DNA of 64,000 bases from Xenorhabdus bovienii SS-2004. Its GTDB lineage: Bacteria; Pseudomonadota; Gammaproteobacteria; Enterobacterales; Enterobacteriaceae. The stretch spans positions 3,286,001 to 3,350,000 of the forward strand of contig NC_013892.1 in the NCBI RefSeq assembly GCF_000027225.1, read 5' to 3'. How positions within the stretch are numbered: position 1 is the first letter of the stretch; each line of letters starts with the position of its first letter. The notes beneath the pieces were generated by a model. The model made no database searches. It was given only the letters and a program-made list of their open reading frames with translations, and was not told where the DNA came from. A program made the position numbers and the translations under genes. This document shows positions 35,011 through 44,333 of this stretch, piece by piece.

Positions 35011-35845
35011 TCAATAAACTGCTTTCAACCCCCGCGCCACATCCATCTTCCTGGCCACCAACACAGCGGCCTCCAGTTCACTGCACTGGTGCTCACGCAT
35101 TAGCGCCCGCCGCTCGGCTTTCTCTTCTTTTTCCGTCATGCCCAGAGCCAGATAAAGGCTCGGCGGCACCACCCGAAACAACGCTTCGATTTTTTTCGCC
35201 AGTACCACGCCCTCGGTATAACAGCGGGGTAATTTACTGGCAGAGAGCAGCACCGATTTTTGCTCTTCCGTTAGCTTCTTGAAACGGGCGATCTGCTCCA
35301 CTTCATCCGGTGACATGGTCAGACACAGCCACCATTCCGCCATATTCAGCATTTTCTCAGCGGTATCCGGATAGTCGGCCAGGTTTTGGGTCGCCAGCCA
35401 CAGCCATGCACCCAGCTTACGCCACATTTTCACGACCTTGGTCATATAGGGCGACAGCAGCGGGTTCGTGGTAGTGATATGCCCTTCATCAATCACCAGT
35501 TGCAGTTCGCGATCCTGATACTGGTCGCGTTCGGCCAGGTTATTGACTTTGTTAATCAGTGACACCATTGCCAGTGCCATCTGGGCCGAGTAGTTTTCAC
35601 GGGCCAGTGTGCCCAGATCAATCAGGGTGACATCCACCTCCGGCCACGGGGTGCCGGGACGGTTAAACAGCTCCCCTTCAAACCCCTGGGTAAACATCGA
35701 CATGGCGCCCGCCATTTCATCCGCCCGTGCCCGCCGGTGCGCGGTGATTAACGGCTGGCCGTGTTCATCCTGCTGGTGATTACGGGCAATGGCATAAAGC
35801 GCATTCTGTAAGTCCGAGGCTATCATTTGACGTGCCTCGTCAAAG
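35011..35845 (-). pseudogene. Truncated second copy of the TIGR03744 VirB4-like ATPase (C-terminal third)
   Basis: The frame carries the last 278 or so residues of a VirB4-like protein, nearly identical in protein to residues 645-915 of the gene at 23717, but with many silent differences (for example about 11 in one 60-nt stretch compared by eye). It still has Walker B (LQLVIDEGHI) but no Walker A. Homology stops at the IS1-like element (35846). It is a relic of a second related ICE, not a duplication of the first. Confidence 0.9.
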
Positions 35846-35874
35846 GGTCGTGTATTCAACCTGTTGATTGGCCA

Positions 35875-36318
35875 TCAATAATAGAACTCACGTTCGATGA
35901 ATGTGCCAATGATCTTGTCATGCATTTCAACTGACTTAGAATAACCCAGCGTCTTGCGATTGAGTCGCTTTAGCCTGTTACGCAGGTTCAGATTTTCTCG
36001 TTCAATACGTTGAGTATAAAGTTTACCGGTGATATGTTTCTCATCAGCCAATATGTCATATGCCCCGAAATTATCGGTGCACCAGAATGCCACATCAAAA
36101 GCGGATAACTTTTCCAGCAACGTCCTGAGTGTCTGTTTGCTACGAGCGCCAAAAGCGTGAGCGACAATACGTTTCAAGCGAGGCTCCCACGCGTACCACA
36201 GCCAGCGTTGCCGTTTTTTGTTACTGATGAATGACCCCATTTCATCGACTTCACAGATAAGCTGAAGCTCAGGGGTATCCAGCGGCAGCGTGGTTACACA
36301 TCGCGGCGCGCGTTTTTT
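35875..36318 (-). CDS. insB: IS1 InsB frame (third element)
   Basis: The DDE transposase frame CEVDEMGSFISNKKRQRWLWYAWEPRLKRIVAHAFG...FWCTDNFGAYD...HDKIIGTFIEREFYY is open back to an A6C slip site (36312-36318 on the opposite strand), the same AAAAAAC that IS1 uses for -1 frameshifting. The listed start is that site. Confidence 0.82.
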   Translation of the reverse strand, partial: KKRAPRCVTTLPLDTPELQLICEVDEMGSFISNKKRQRWLWYAWEPRLKRIVAHAFGARSKQTLRTLLEKLSAFDVAFWCTDNFGAYDILADEKHITGKLYTQRIERENLNLRNRLKRLNRKTLGYSKSVEMHDKIIGTFIEREFYY

Positions 36319-36572
36319 AAAGTGCGTACAACAGCGTTAATGCTGACATGAAGTGCCCGTGCCGTATCACGAATACCGGCGTTATTCATGGCAAGCTTGA
36401 CGATTTGCTCTTTCATACCCGAATGGCAAGCCCGGTAAGTGTATTCGAGCTGGAAGGTTCTACGACAGGACTGGCAATAATATCGTTGATGCCCACCTTC
36501 TCCTTTACCGTGTTTTTTAACAGACGTGGTTTGGCCACAAAACCGACACTTCACTTCAACTAATGCCATCAC
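36294..36572 (-). CDS. insA: IS1 InsA (third element)
   Basis: A 92-residue InsA starting MMALVEVKCRFCGQTTSVKKHGKGEGGHQRYYCQSCRRTFQ, with the zinc-ribbon Cys pairs and the helix-turn-helix GIRDTARALHVSINAVVRTLK. It overlaps the insB frame through the slip site. Confidence 0.88.
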   Translation of the reverse strand: MMALVEVKCRFCGQTTSVKKHGKGEGGHQRYYCQSCRRTFQLEYTYRACHSGMKEQIVKLAMNNAGIRDTARALHVSINAVVRTLKNARRDV

Positions 36573-36676
36573 TATCCCTCACGTATTTACCCTCATTATA
36601 CGTGAGAAACAACGGGATGAATACGTGATCCGGTATTCTTGGCGGCATCATATCACCACTTTGAGAACAATCCGCC

Positions 36677-36971
36677 TCATTCACTCTCACGGGTGACGAA
36701 CTGGCGTATCTCTTCACGGATTATCTGGCGGATGTGATCGTCGTTGATTATTTCAGCTGTTTGTACCGGACCAAAGACCTTGAAGCTATCGGCAGCAATT
36801 CCAGCCTTAGCACCTGTATCTACTGACAGTTTCATACCTGCGTCATAGCGACGACCGTTAATGCGACCCACTTGTTCAGCAATATTTTTCAACTGTGATT
36901 TAAGTTGGTTCAGTGTGTCAGTGTCACAATTGAAATCAATGATGAAGGTGTGTTGGGGTACTCTGTGTCAT
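36677..36971 (-). pseudogene. Frameshifted prophage-like gene
   Basis: An ATG at 36971 with GGAGAA upstream begins MTQSTPTH and soon stops. The other frame continues TFIIDFNCDTDTLNQLKSQLKNIAEQVGRINGRRYDAGMKLSVDTGAKAGIAADSF to a stop at 36677, so one extra base in the CCCC run (about 36953-36962) explains the break. The intact product would be about 97 residues with a coiled segment. I do not recognise the family; the type is common in prophage remnants. Confidence 0.6.
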
Positions 36972-37142
36972 GTTCTGTTCTCCAAAAAGAAAAAGCCACC
37001 CGTGTTAACTGATGGCATGGGGTATTCCTTTAACCGCTCAAGGGAATGGGTAAAGGAATAAAAAAACCATCACGGGATGCGATGGCTCGAAAAAATATCA
37101 GGTATATTGATTAGCAAATTTTAACTCTTAAGGTTACATATT

Positions 37143-37454
37143 ATGAATTTTAGCGTCCTACTAGGTATCTTAGTGTTAGTGTCTGCCTACCTTTCACAGC
37201 GTTCATCACAGAAAAAAGAACAAGCGCGGTATCTTTATTCTTTGTTTAAAGATCATGAGCAGTTTATAGGGAAAAGTCCGGATTACATTATTAGCAAAAC
37301 AATGAAGCCATACCAATCTGGCAGCGTGGAGCATGGTGTAGAATTTACCCAATGGAGGATCGGAAAATTAGTCATTGAAGCTTGGTTCAAAAATCAGGTA
37401 TGCACTGGTATAGATTTTTATTTACCAAAATGGCTCACCCGCACTGCCCCCTAA
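37143..37454 (+). CDS. Small membrane-anchored hypothetical protein
   Basis: A 103-residue protein with an N-terminal hydrophobic segment (FSVLLGILVLVSAYL), followed by a soluble domain with basic and aromatic residues. AAGG precedes the ATG. No family is recognised. It stands alone between prophage-like remnants. Confidence 0.5.
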   Translation: MNFSVLLGILVLVSAYLSQRSSQKKEQARYLYSLFKDHEQFIGKSPDYIISKTMKPYQSGSVEHGVEFTQWRIGKLVIEAWFKNQVCTGIDFYLPKWLTRTAP

Positions 37455-37475
37455 CATACTCCTGCCACCCCAGTA

Positions 37476-37700
37476 TCATTTGCGCTGGGGTTGAGTATTT
37501 TCCATTCTCCGATTCCATAACTTAATTGCCTCAGAGTCGGCGACACCGACATCATCAAACCAACATGTATGAGAACCCGAAGCATCACAGTTATAGCAAT
37601 TTACCCACTCTTCGTAATCTTTATCAGCAAAGCCATAATGGCGTTCAGTTCCTACATTATCACTACCACAAAACGGACACGGTTTAAGTTCATTTTCCAT
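37476..37700 (-). CDS. Lar-family restriction-alleviation protein
   Basis: A 74-residue protein MENELKPCPFCGSDNVGTERHYGF...WVNCYNCDASGSHTCW...AIKLWNRR. The CPFCG...CxxC zinc ribbon and the final A...LWNRR are the hallmark of the Lar family, which in phage Rac reduces type I restriction. I chose the ATG at 37700, with AGAGAG upstream; an ATG at 37715 lies before it. It supports a prophage origin for this stretch. Confidence 0.8.
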   Translation of the reverse strand: MENELKPCPFCGSDNVGTERHYGFADKDYEEWVNCYNCDASGSHTCWFDDVGVADSEAIKLWNRRMENTQPQRK

Positions 37701-37749
37701 TACTCTCTCTTGCATTCAGTATTAACGTAATCTTGCACCCCAGAATTAT

Positions 37750-38019
37750 TTACTCTGCGATGCCAATTATTTCTTCTTCTATAAGCTGAACAGCCTCTGG
37801 AGACTGTTTCTTGTTCTGCCAGTGATCTTCTATCGCTTCACTCATGCGTCGCATCCAGTCCGCGAGTCTTAACGCCGCTTCTTTCTCTGACTGCAGTCTC
37901 GGAAAGTTTTCAAATTCCATTTTTGCAGTGTATTCACCGAATTGGTCTTTATTAATGAGGAGTGTTTGGTCAAGAATTGTTTCTAAGTTGTTATCTGATA
38001 CATATAGCAAAATCAACAT
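37750..38019 (-). CDS. Hypothetical prophage-like protein next to IS630
   Basis: An 89-residue acidic helical protein (MLILLYVSDNNLETILDQTLLINKDQ...). The start lies at the edge of the IS630-type element, so the N-terminus may have been altered by the insertion. It resembles small prophage proteins that accompany Lar-type genes, but I cannot name a family. Confidence 0.45.
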   Translation of the reverse strand: MLILLYVSDNNLETILDQTLLINKDQFGEYTAKMEFENFPRLQSEKEAALRLADWMRRMSEAIEDHWQNKKQSPEAVQLIEEEIIGIAE

Positions 38020-38880
38020 AACCTGACCTATTCAATATGCTCCGTAAACAACTCATCAACTGAACATCTTTTTTGCCTCCTTATCGCTTTTGCTCCGCCC
38101 CATTTGTGTTCTATAGGGTTTAAATCCGGACTATAAGCGGGAAGCCATTCCAGTTGACATCTGCTGTCTGCTATCGCTTGTGTCGTGTCATTCCGTTTAT
38201 GGAAAGGCGCATTATCCATCACTATCACTGCTCCGTGTGGAAGCTTTGGCAGCAAATCTTGCGTCATCCACGCATAAAAAACATCGGCATTAATATTCTC
38301 GGTAAATAAGCTTAAGGTGACGAAGGTATTTTCGAGAATGGCGCCAATGACGTTGATACGGCCTTTTACGTGCCAGTCATGCGTACCAAAACAGCGTAAC
38401 CCTTTTTCCGAATATCCTTGTTTACGTGGCATCGATTGAGCAAAACCACTTTCATCCAAATAAACAATGGGTCTGCCAGTCTGTTCATCATCGCTGATAC
38501 GCTCGATAAATGCCTGACGAGCTTGAGGATCAGCGCGAGGGGGTTGGAGCGTTTTTTTTCTGGGTGATCCGAAGCCGTTTCAAGGCGTAATGAATAGCCG
38601 ATTGTGAGACACCTAAACGTTTTGCTCTTTCCCATTGATAGTCATCAGAAAAATTTTGGACATCCGCAATGAGTACCTCATCAGGGATTTTCGTGGCGGG
38701 TTTATCGCGGGTCATGCAAGGTTCTATTTTATTGCACCACCGGAACAAGGTACGCATGGAAATCTCAAAATGGGCACTCGTTTGTTCGAAAGTCAACGAA
38801 TGCTTGTCTTTGTATGCCAGTACTCGCTTTCGAAAATCTAAGCTGTAGCCCATCTCATTTTATGCCTTGTTATCTTAGAG
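38020..38880 (-). mobile_element. IS630-family insertion sequence (ends approximate)
   Basis: The block contains the two transposase frames below. IS630 elements insert at TA. I could not place the terminal repeats, so the limits are estimates. It separates the prophage/ICE debris from the conserved lysS region. Confidence 0.75.
38028..38853 (-). CDS. IS630 transposase in two frames (frameshift at an A8 run)
   Basis: The N-terminal frame (38530-38853) has the helix-turn-helix MGYSLDFRKRVLAYKDKHSLTFEQTSAHFEISMRTLFRW. The second frame carries the DDE core: YLDESGFAQSM, VMDNAPFHK and YSPDLNPIEHKW. The frames meet at eight A (38552-38559 on the opposite strand); seven A would give one continuous protein. 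Either a recent mutation or slippage during expression explains this. Confidence 0.8.
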
Positions 38881-38989
38881 TTAGATATTATGTCATATTA
38901 ATATGATTTAACTATATATACCTGCCGTTAAATCTCAGCAAGTTATTATTGTTGAGTTTTGTCTATATTTCAGTCAGTTGTTTCAGTAT

Positions 38990-39028
38990 AAAAAAACGCC
39001 CTGTCAGATTAGCCGGACAAGGCGTTTG
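38990..39028 (-). terminator. Terminator of the prfB-lysS transcript
   Basis: The stem AACGCCTTGTC...GACAGGGCGTT is followed by seven T on the minus strand. It lies about 20 nt after the lysS stop and marks the start of conserved chromosome. Confidence 0.8.
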
Positions 39029-39048
39029 TCGATTTTAATCAGAAATGA

Positions 39049-40563
39049 TTATTTATTCGGGCGCATTGCTGGGAACAGGATCACGTCACGGATGGTATGG
39101 CTATCCGTGAACAGCATAACCATACGGTCGATACCAATCCCCAAACCTGCTGTTGGTGGTAAACCGTGTTCCAGTGCAGTAACGTAGTCATCATCATAGA
39201 ACATCGCTTCGTCGTCACCTTCATCTTTATGACGAACTTGCTCTGCAAAACGTTCTGCCTGATCTTCTGCATCGTTCAGTTCGGAGAAGCCGTTACCAAT
39301 TTCACGGCCACCGATAAAGAATTCAAAACGGTCTGTAATGAATGGGTTATCATCATTACGGCGTGCCAGCGGAGAAACTTCTGCTGGGTATTCAGTAATG
39401 AAAGTCGGTTGAATCAGGTGGCTTTCAGCAGTTTCTTCAAATATTTCACACTGAATACGACCCAAGCCCCAACTTTTTTCAATATCAATACCAAGAGACT
39501 TCGCGATAGCGACAGCTTTATCCATATCATCCAGATCCGCGATATTGGTTTCCGGGCGATATTTGCAGATCGCTTCTTTCATGGACATTTTGGTGAAAGG
39601 CTTACCGAAATCGAATTCTTGTTCACCGTATTTAACCAACGTAGTACCCAGCACTTCCTGAGTCAGAGTACGGAACAGTTCTTCGGTCAGTACGATCAGA
39701 TCTTGGTAATCCGCATAAGCCATGTAGAGTTCCATCATGGTGAACTCTGGGTTATGACGCGGAGAAATACCTTCGTTACGGAAGTTCCGGTTGATTTCGA
39801 AAACGCGCTCAAAACCACCCACTACCAGACGTTTCAGATACAGTTCCGGTGCAATGCGCAGGTACATATCGATGTCCAGCGCGTTGTGGTGCGTAGTAAA
39901 TGGGCGCGCACTCGCTCCGCCAGGGATCGCCTGCATCATTGGAGTTTCAACTTCCATGAAGTCTTTTTTGACCATGAAGTTACGCAATGCAGCCATGATG
40001 CGGGAACGGATCTGGAATGTCTTGCGTGATTCGTCATTCGAGATCAGATCCAAATAACGCTGACGGTAGCGCATTTCCTGATCCGCCAAGCCGTGGAATT
40101 TATCCGGCAGCGGACGCAGTGCTTTGGTCAGCAAGCGCAGTTCAGTACAGTGAATGGAAAGTTCACCCGTTTTGGTTTTAAACAATTTACCGCGAGCGCC
40201 TAAAATGTCACCCAAATCCCATTTTTTGAACTGTTCATTATAAATGCCTTCCGGCAGGTCATCACGGGAAACGTAAACCTGAATACGTCCTCCCATGTCC
40301 TGCAAGGTCGCAAAGGATGCCTTGCCCATGATACGACGAGTCATCATACGGCCTGCTACGGTCACTTCAATGTTCAGCGCTTCCAGTTCTTCCTGAGTCT
40401 TGTCATCATATTTTGCATGCAGATCTTCAGAAATGTTTTCACGACGAAAATCATTTGGGAATGCGATACCGTTGCCGCGCAGTGCAACCAGTTTTTCACG
40501 GCGAGTTTTCAGTTCATTATTTAAATCAGGAGCCTGTTCAGCTCCCTGCTGCTGTTGTGACAT
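39049..40563 (-). CDS. lysS: Lysyl-tRNA synthetase (class II)
   Basis: This 504-residue enzyme charges tRNA-Lys. The N-terminal anticodon-binding OB fold (about residues 65-150, [18 protein letters not shown]) precedes the class II core with motif 2 ([20 protein letters not shown]) and motif 3 ([16 protein letters not shown]). It follows prfB by about 9 nt, the usual prfB-lysS operon. The product is full length. Confidence 0.98.
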   Translation of the reverse strand: MSQQQQGAEQAPDLNNELKTRREKLVALRGNGIAFPNDFRRENISEDLHAKYDDKTQEELEALNIEVTVAGRMMTRRIMGKASFATLQDMGGRIQVYVSRDDLPEGIYNEQFKKWDLGDILGARGKLFKTKTGELSIHCTELRLLTKALRPLPDKFHGLADQEMRYRQRYLDLISNDESRKTFQIRSRIMAALRNFMVKKDFMEVETPMMQAIPGGASARPFTTHHNALDIDMYLRIAPELYLKRLVVGGFERVFEINRNFRNEGISPRHNPEFTMMELYMAYADYQDLIVLTEELFRTLTQEVLGTTLVKYGEQEFDFGKPFTKMSMKEAICKYRPETNIADLDDMDKAVAIAKSLGIDIEKSWGLGRIQCEIFEETAESHLIQPTFITEYPAEVSPLARRNDDNPFITDRFEFFIGGREIGNGFSELNDAEDQAERFAEQVRHKDEGDDEAMFYDDDYVTALEHGLPPTAGLGIGIDRMVMLFTDSHTIRDVILFPAMRPNK

Positions 40564-40572
40564 TTTAGTTCC

Positions 40573-41671
40573 TCATAGGCCGGCTTTTAAGCTGGCTTCA
40601 ATGAATTTGTCCAAATCCCCATCCAGCACAGACTGCGTATTGCGAGTTTCAACGCCAGTACGCAAATCTTTAATGCGGGAATCATCCAAAACGTAAGAGC
40701 GGATCTGACTGCCCCAACCGATATCCGATTTGTTTTCTTCCATCGCCTGTTTATCAGCATTCTTCTTCTGCATTTCCAGTTCATACAGTTTGGCTTTCAA
40801 CTGTTTCATCGCCTGGTCTTTGTTTTTATGCTGAGAACGATCATTCTGACACTGGGTTACAAGGCCAGTCGGTATGTGGGTGATACGCACCGCAGACTCG
40901 GTTTTGTTGACGTGCTGACCACCCGCACCGGAAGCACGGTATACATCAATACGCAAATCGGCCGGGTTGATTTCAATATCAATGTCATCATCCACTTCTG
41001 GGTAAATAAAGGCAGAGCTGAATGAGGTATGACGACGCCCACCTGAGTCAAACGGACTTTTACGTACCAAACGATGCACGCCAGTTTCTGTACGCAACCA
41101 ACCGTAAGCATATTCACCGATGATTTTAATGGTTGCAGATTTCAAACCAGCAACGTCACCATCAGACTCTTCGATAATTTCAGTTTTGAAACCTTTGGAC
41201 TCAGCCCAGCGCAGAAACATACGCATCAGCATACTGGCCCAGTCTTGTGCTTCTGTACCACCAGAGCCAGCCTGTAAATCCAGATAGCAGTTTGCGCTGT
41301 CATATTGACCTGAGAACATGCGGCGAAATTCAAGCTGACCGAGTTTTTCTTCCAACTGTTCCAACTCAGCTACGGCTTCATTGAAAGTCTCTTCATCATC
41401 AGCTTCTACAGCCAGTTCCAGCAGGCCGTTCACATCTTCCAGACCCTGATCAAGCTGTTCAATCGTTTCTACGATGTTTTCCAGTGATGAACGCTCTTTA
41501 CCTAATGCCTGTGCCCGTTCCGGTTCATTCCAGACATCAGGCTGTTCCAGTTCAGCATTGACTTCTTCTAAACGTTCTTTCTTGGCATCATAGTCAAAGA
41601 TACCCCCTCAGAACGTCTGTCCGTTCAGACAAGTCCTGAATGTGGCTTTTTACCGGGTTAATTTCAAACAT
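40573..41671 (-). CDS. prfB: Peptide chain release factor 2 (programmed +1 frameshift)
   Basis: RF2 ends translation at UGA and UAA. The start [25 protein letters not shown] is at 41671, and an in-frame UGA is reached after 25 codons; continuing requires a +1 shift. The main frame has the SPF motif (KSPFDSGG) and the catalytic GGQ ([17 protein letters not shown]). The frame listed by open-reading rules alone begins inside at 41433, but the full protein is about 365 residues. High RF2 reduces the shift, so the gene controls itself. Confidence 0.95.
41594..41608 (-). promoter_or_regulatory. RF2 frameshift site (internal SD plus CUUUGAC)
   Basis: The minus strand reads AGGGGGTATCTTTGAC. The AGGGGG acts as an internal Shine-Dalgarno, and the slow UGA followed by C lets the ribosome slip +1 from CUU. 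The site is identical to the E. coli type. Confidence 0.93.
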
Positions 41672-41828
41672 ATTTTGTGTCTTATACGTAGTGGTCACAT
41701 GGATATTTTCGAACTGCGTATTCTAACGGATCTGTCAAACGGTTTATAGCATTTCTGGAGATTGGCCACACAATCACTTTTGGTCATGTGGCAAAGTTTT
41801 AATAGCTGATCATACCATTCAGGCCAAT

Positions 41829-43577
41829 TCAGTAAGGCCAGATGTGCTGGATCAAAAGTTGGACATCGCGATTACCGCGAAATTCGTTGATATCCAGTTT
41901 ATAGGCTAATTCCACTGTTTTGACGCTGTTATCCGGCCAACGATGAGTATCGATATTAAACGCAATGCCATCCAACATCGGCCCACCGTTTAATGGTTCA
42001 AGCATGACTTTCAGATGTTTTTCGCCAACAATCCGCTGTTGCAGCAGTTTGAATTTACCATCAAATATCGGTTCGGCAAATGCCTGTCCCCACGGGCCAC
42101 CTTCTCGCAGAATTTCCGCAATTTCCAGCGATAACTCCCCTAAGGCCAGTTCGCCATCACTCCAGACTACCCCTCCAAGCTGGGAGATATCCAGCCAATC
42201 TGCCATTAACGCAGAGAAATGGCGCTGAAACAGATCAAATTTATCCTGTTCAATTGACAAGCCCGCAGCCATAGCATGGCCGCCAAATTTCAATATCAGA
42301 CCCGGATGCCGGGTATCGAGGCGCTCAAGCGCATCACGCATGTGCAATCCATTTACTGAACGGCCTGAACCTTTTAATGTTCCATCGCCTGCCGGAGCAA
42401 AAGCAATAACCGGACGGTGAAAACGTTCTTTAATACGCGAGGCCAGAATACCCACTACGCCCTGATGCCACTCTGGATGATAAATGACCAATCCGTAAGG
42501 TAACTGAGTACAGGTACGTTCGAATTGATCGCAAATCTGCAAAGCTTCCTGCTGCATCCCCTGCTCAATTTCACGGCGGGTTTGGTTCAGTCCATCAAGT
42601 TCACAGGCTATCTGACGAGCTTGCACCATATCATCCGTCAACAGTAAAGCCACGCCAACGGACATATCATCCAGCCGCCCGGCTGCATTCAATCGTGGCC
42701 CAAGCGAAAACCCCAAATCACTGGCAGCCAGTTTGGTTGATTCCCGTTTGGAAATTTCAAGCAGCGCCCGAATTCCCACGCAACAGCGACCAGCACGAAT
42801 GCGGTTCAATCCTTGATACACAAAAATACGGTTATTGGTATCAAGAGGAACCACGTCTGCCACAATTCCGAGTGCCACCAGATCAAGCAGTTCCGCCAGA
42901 TTAGGCAGCGGAATACCCTGCTGCTCAAACCACGCTATTCTGCGTAATTCCGCCCTGAGTGCCGACATCAGATAAAATGCCACCCCCACGCCAGCCAGCG
43001 CTTTCGAGGGGAAAGTACAGTCATGCAGGTTAGGGTTGATAATGGCATCTGCGGCAGGCAATGTCTCTCCGGGTAAGTGATGGTCGGTGACAAGCACTTT
43101 GATGCTATGCTGATGTGCTGCTGCCACCCCTTCGTGGGAAGAGATGCCATTATCCACAGTAATGATCAGATCAGCGCCTTTTTTAACGACCTCATTAACA
43201 ATCTGAACACTTAAACCATAACCGTCTTCAAAACGATTTGGCACAAGATAATCTAGATTGCGATAGCCCATCGCCCGCAAGGCACGGATACACAATGCTG
43301 TACTGGTTGCCCCATCCGTATCGAAATCACCGACAATAACAATGCGCGAATGGTCGTACAATGCTGTTATCAATAAGGAAACAGCCTGTTCAATGCCATT
43401 GAGAGATTGATAATTGAGTAGCCCTTTGGCTCCACGTTCCAGTTCATCCGCCTGACGAATACCCCGCATAGCGTATAAACGACGCAATAATGGATGAATA
43501 CTATTGGGAAGATGACTGTCATCCGCCACCGGGCGGCGGCGGAGTTGTGTTTCTATATTCACTGGAGGTTGCTTCAC
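41829..43577 (-). CDS. recJ: Single-strand-specific 5'-3' exonuclease RecJ
   Basis: A 582-residue DHH-family exonuclease acting in recombination and mismatch repair. Motifs are IVGDFDTDGATST (motif I), TVDNGISSHEG, VTDHHLPGE (DHH) and GRLDDMSVGVALL; GGHAMAAGLS belongs to the DHHA1 domain. It lies between dsbC and prfB as in E. coli. Confidence 0.97.
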   Translation of the reverse strand: MKQPPVNIETQLRRRPVADDSHLPNSIHPLLRRLYAMRGIRQADELERGAKGLLNYQSLNGIEQAVSLLITALYDHSRIVIVGDFDTDGATSTALCIRALRAMGYRNLDYLVPNRFEDGYGLSVQIVNEVVKKGADLIITVDNGISSHEGVAAAHQHSIKVLVTDHHLPGETLPAADAIINPNLHDCTFPSKALAGVGVAFYLMSALRAELRRIAWFEQQGIPLPNLAELLDLVALGIVADVVPLDTNNRIFVYQGLNRIRAGRCCVGIRALLEISKRESTKLAASDLGFSLGPRLNAAGRLDDMSVGVALLLTDDMVQARQIACELDGLNQTRREIEQGMQQEALQICDQFERTCTQLPYGLVIYHPEWHQGVVGILASRIKERFHRPVIAFAPAGDGTLKGSGRSVNGLHMRDALERLDTRHPGLILKFGGHAMAAGLSIEQDKFDLFQRHFSALMADWLDISQLGGVVWSDGELALGELSLEIAEILREGGPWGQAFAEPIFDGKFKLLQQRIVGEKHLKVMLEPLNGGPMLDGIAFNIDTHRWPDNSVKTVELAYKLDINEFRGNRDVQLLIQHIWPY

Positions 43578-43598
43578 TGAATTTGAGTCATTGACGAA

Positions 43599-44300
43599 TT
43601 ATTCACTCTGTTGTTCCAAATCTTCTTTCAGCGCTTTTGGCGGCACAAAACCACCAAGCACACTGCCATCCTGAAGTACAATCGCAGGTGTTCCCTGAAC
43701 ACCAAACTGCAAGCCTAACTGGTATTGTTTCGCGATATCATTTTTACAGCTTTTGATCGGAGAAATGTTATCCCCTTTGAAAGCGGCATCCAGCGCTTTA
43801 TTCGGTGTCGCACTGCACCAGATGGATTGCATATCTTTGGCTGACTGATGTTGCAGACTATGGCGAGGAAATGCCAAATAACGGATGGTGATACCCAAAT
43901 CGTTATACTCTTTCATTTCCTCATGCAACTTGCGGCAATAACCACAGGTAATATCAGTAAAAACAGTCACGACATATTTCTCTTTCGGTGCTTTGTAAAC
44001 AATCATTTGATTTTTCAAAGCATCCAGTTTTTTCACCAGAACCTGATTGGTGACATTCTTTGGTATTTTGCCACTAATATCGTAAACCTGGCCTTTGAAC
44101 AAATACTTACCATCGTTGGAGATATGGATAATACCCTGATCTGTCAAAACCGTGCTCACGCCAGCCAGTTGTGATGGCTTGATACTTTCGGCTTTAAGTC
44201 CCATTTTTACCAATGAGTTATTAACCGCACTGTCATTAGCAAATACATTGCCGGCAAAGGCCGTCAATAATAAGGAAAAACAAAATGCTAATTTTTTCAT
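43599..44300 (-). CDS. dsbC: Thiol:disulfide interchange protein DsbC
   Basis: A periplasmic disulfide isomerase of 233 residues. The signal peptide is MKKLAFCFSLLLTAFAGNVFA, the N-terminal dimerisation domain follows, and the active site is CGYC in FTDITCGYCRKLHEEM. A cis-Pro loop GTPAIV is present. I chose the ATG at 44300 (AAGGAAC upstream) over one at 44321. It ends 21 nt before recJ. Confidence 0.96.
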   Translation of the reverse strand: MKKLAFCFSLLLTAFAGNVFANDSAVNNSLVKMGLKAESIKPSQLAGVSTVLTDQGIIHISNDGKYLFKGQVYDISGKIPKNVTNQVLVKKLDALKNQMIVYKAPKEKYVVTVFTDITCGYCRKLHEEMKEYNDLGITIRYLAFPRHSLQHQSAKDMQSIWCSATPNKALDAAFKGDNISPIKSCKNDIAKQYQLGLQFGVQGTPAIVLQDGSVLGGFVPPKALKEDLEQQSE

Positions 44301-44333
44301 CTTTTGTTCCTTTATTTCCATCCTTTTTCGCAG

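Larger units (their letters stand above)
35846..36631 (-). mobile_element. IS1-family insertion sequence, distinct type
   Basis: The element is about 786 bp with ends GGTCGTGTATTCAACCTGTTG and GGATCACGTATTCATCCCGTTG, imperfect inverted repeats. It differs from the other two IS1 copies. No target duplication is seen (CGTCAAAG before, GGTATTCT after), so it marks a deletion or recombination junction between ICE debris and prophage-like DNA. Confidence 0.85.

Noticed and set aside
38881..39048. tRNA gene or att site as the ICE/chromosome border
   Set aside because: I looked for tRNA-like clover-leaf elements near the border with lysS and saw none, so the attachment site cannot be placed from this window.
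39166..40029. A 287-codon + strand frame opposite lysS
   Set aside because: It is antisense to a full-length conserved synthetase and shows no family signature; typical shadow frame.
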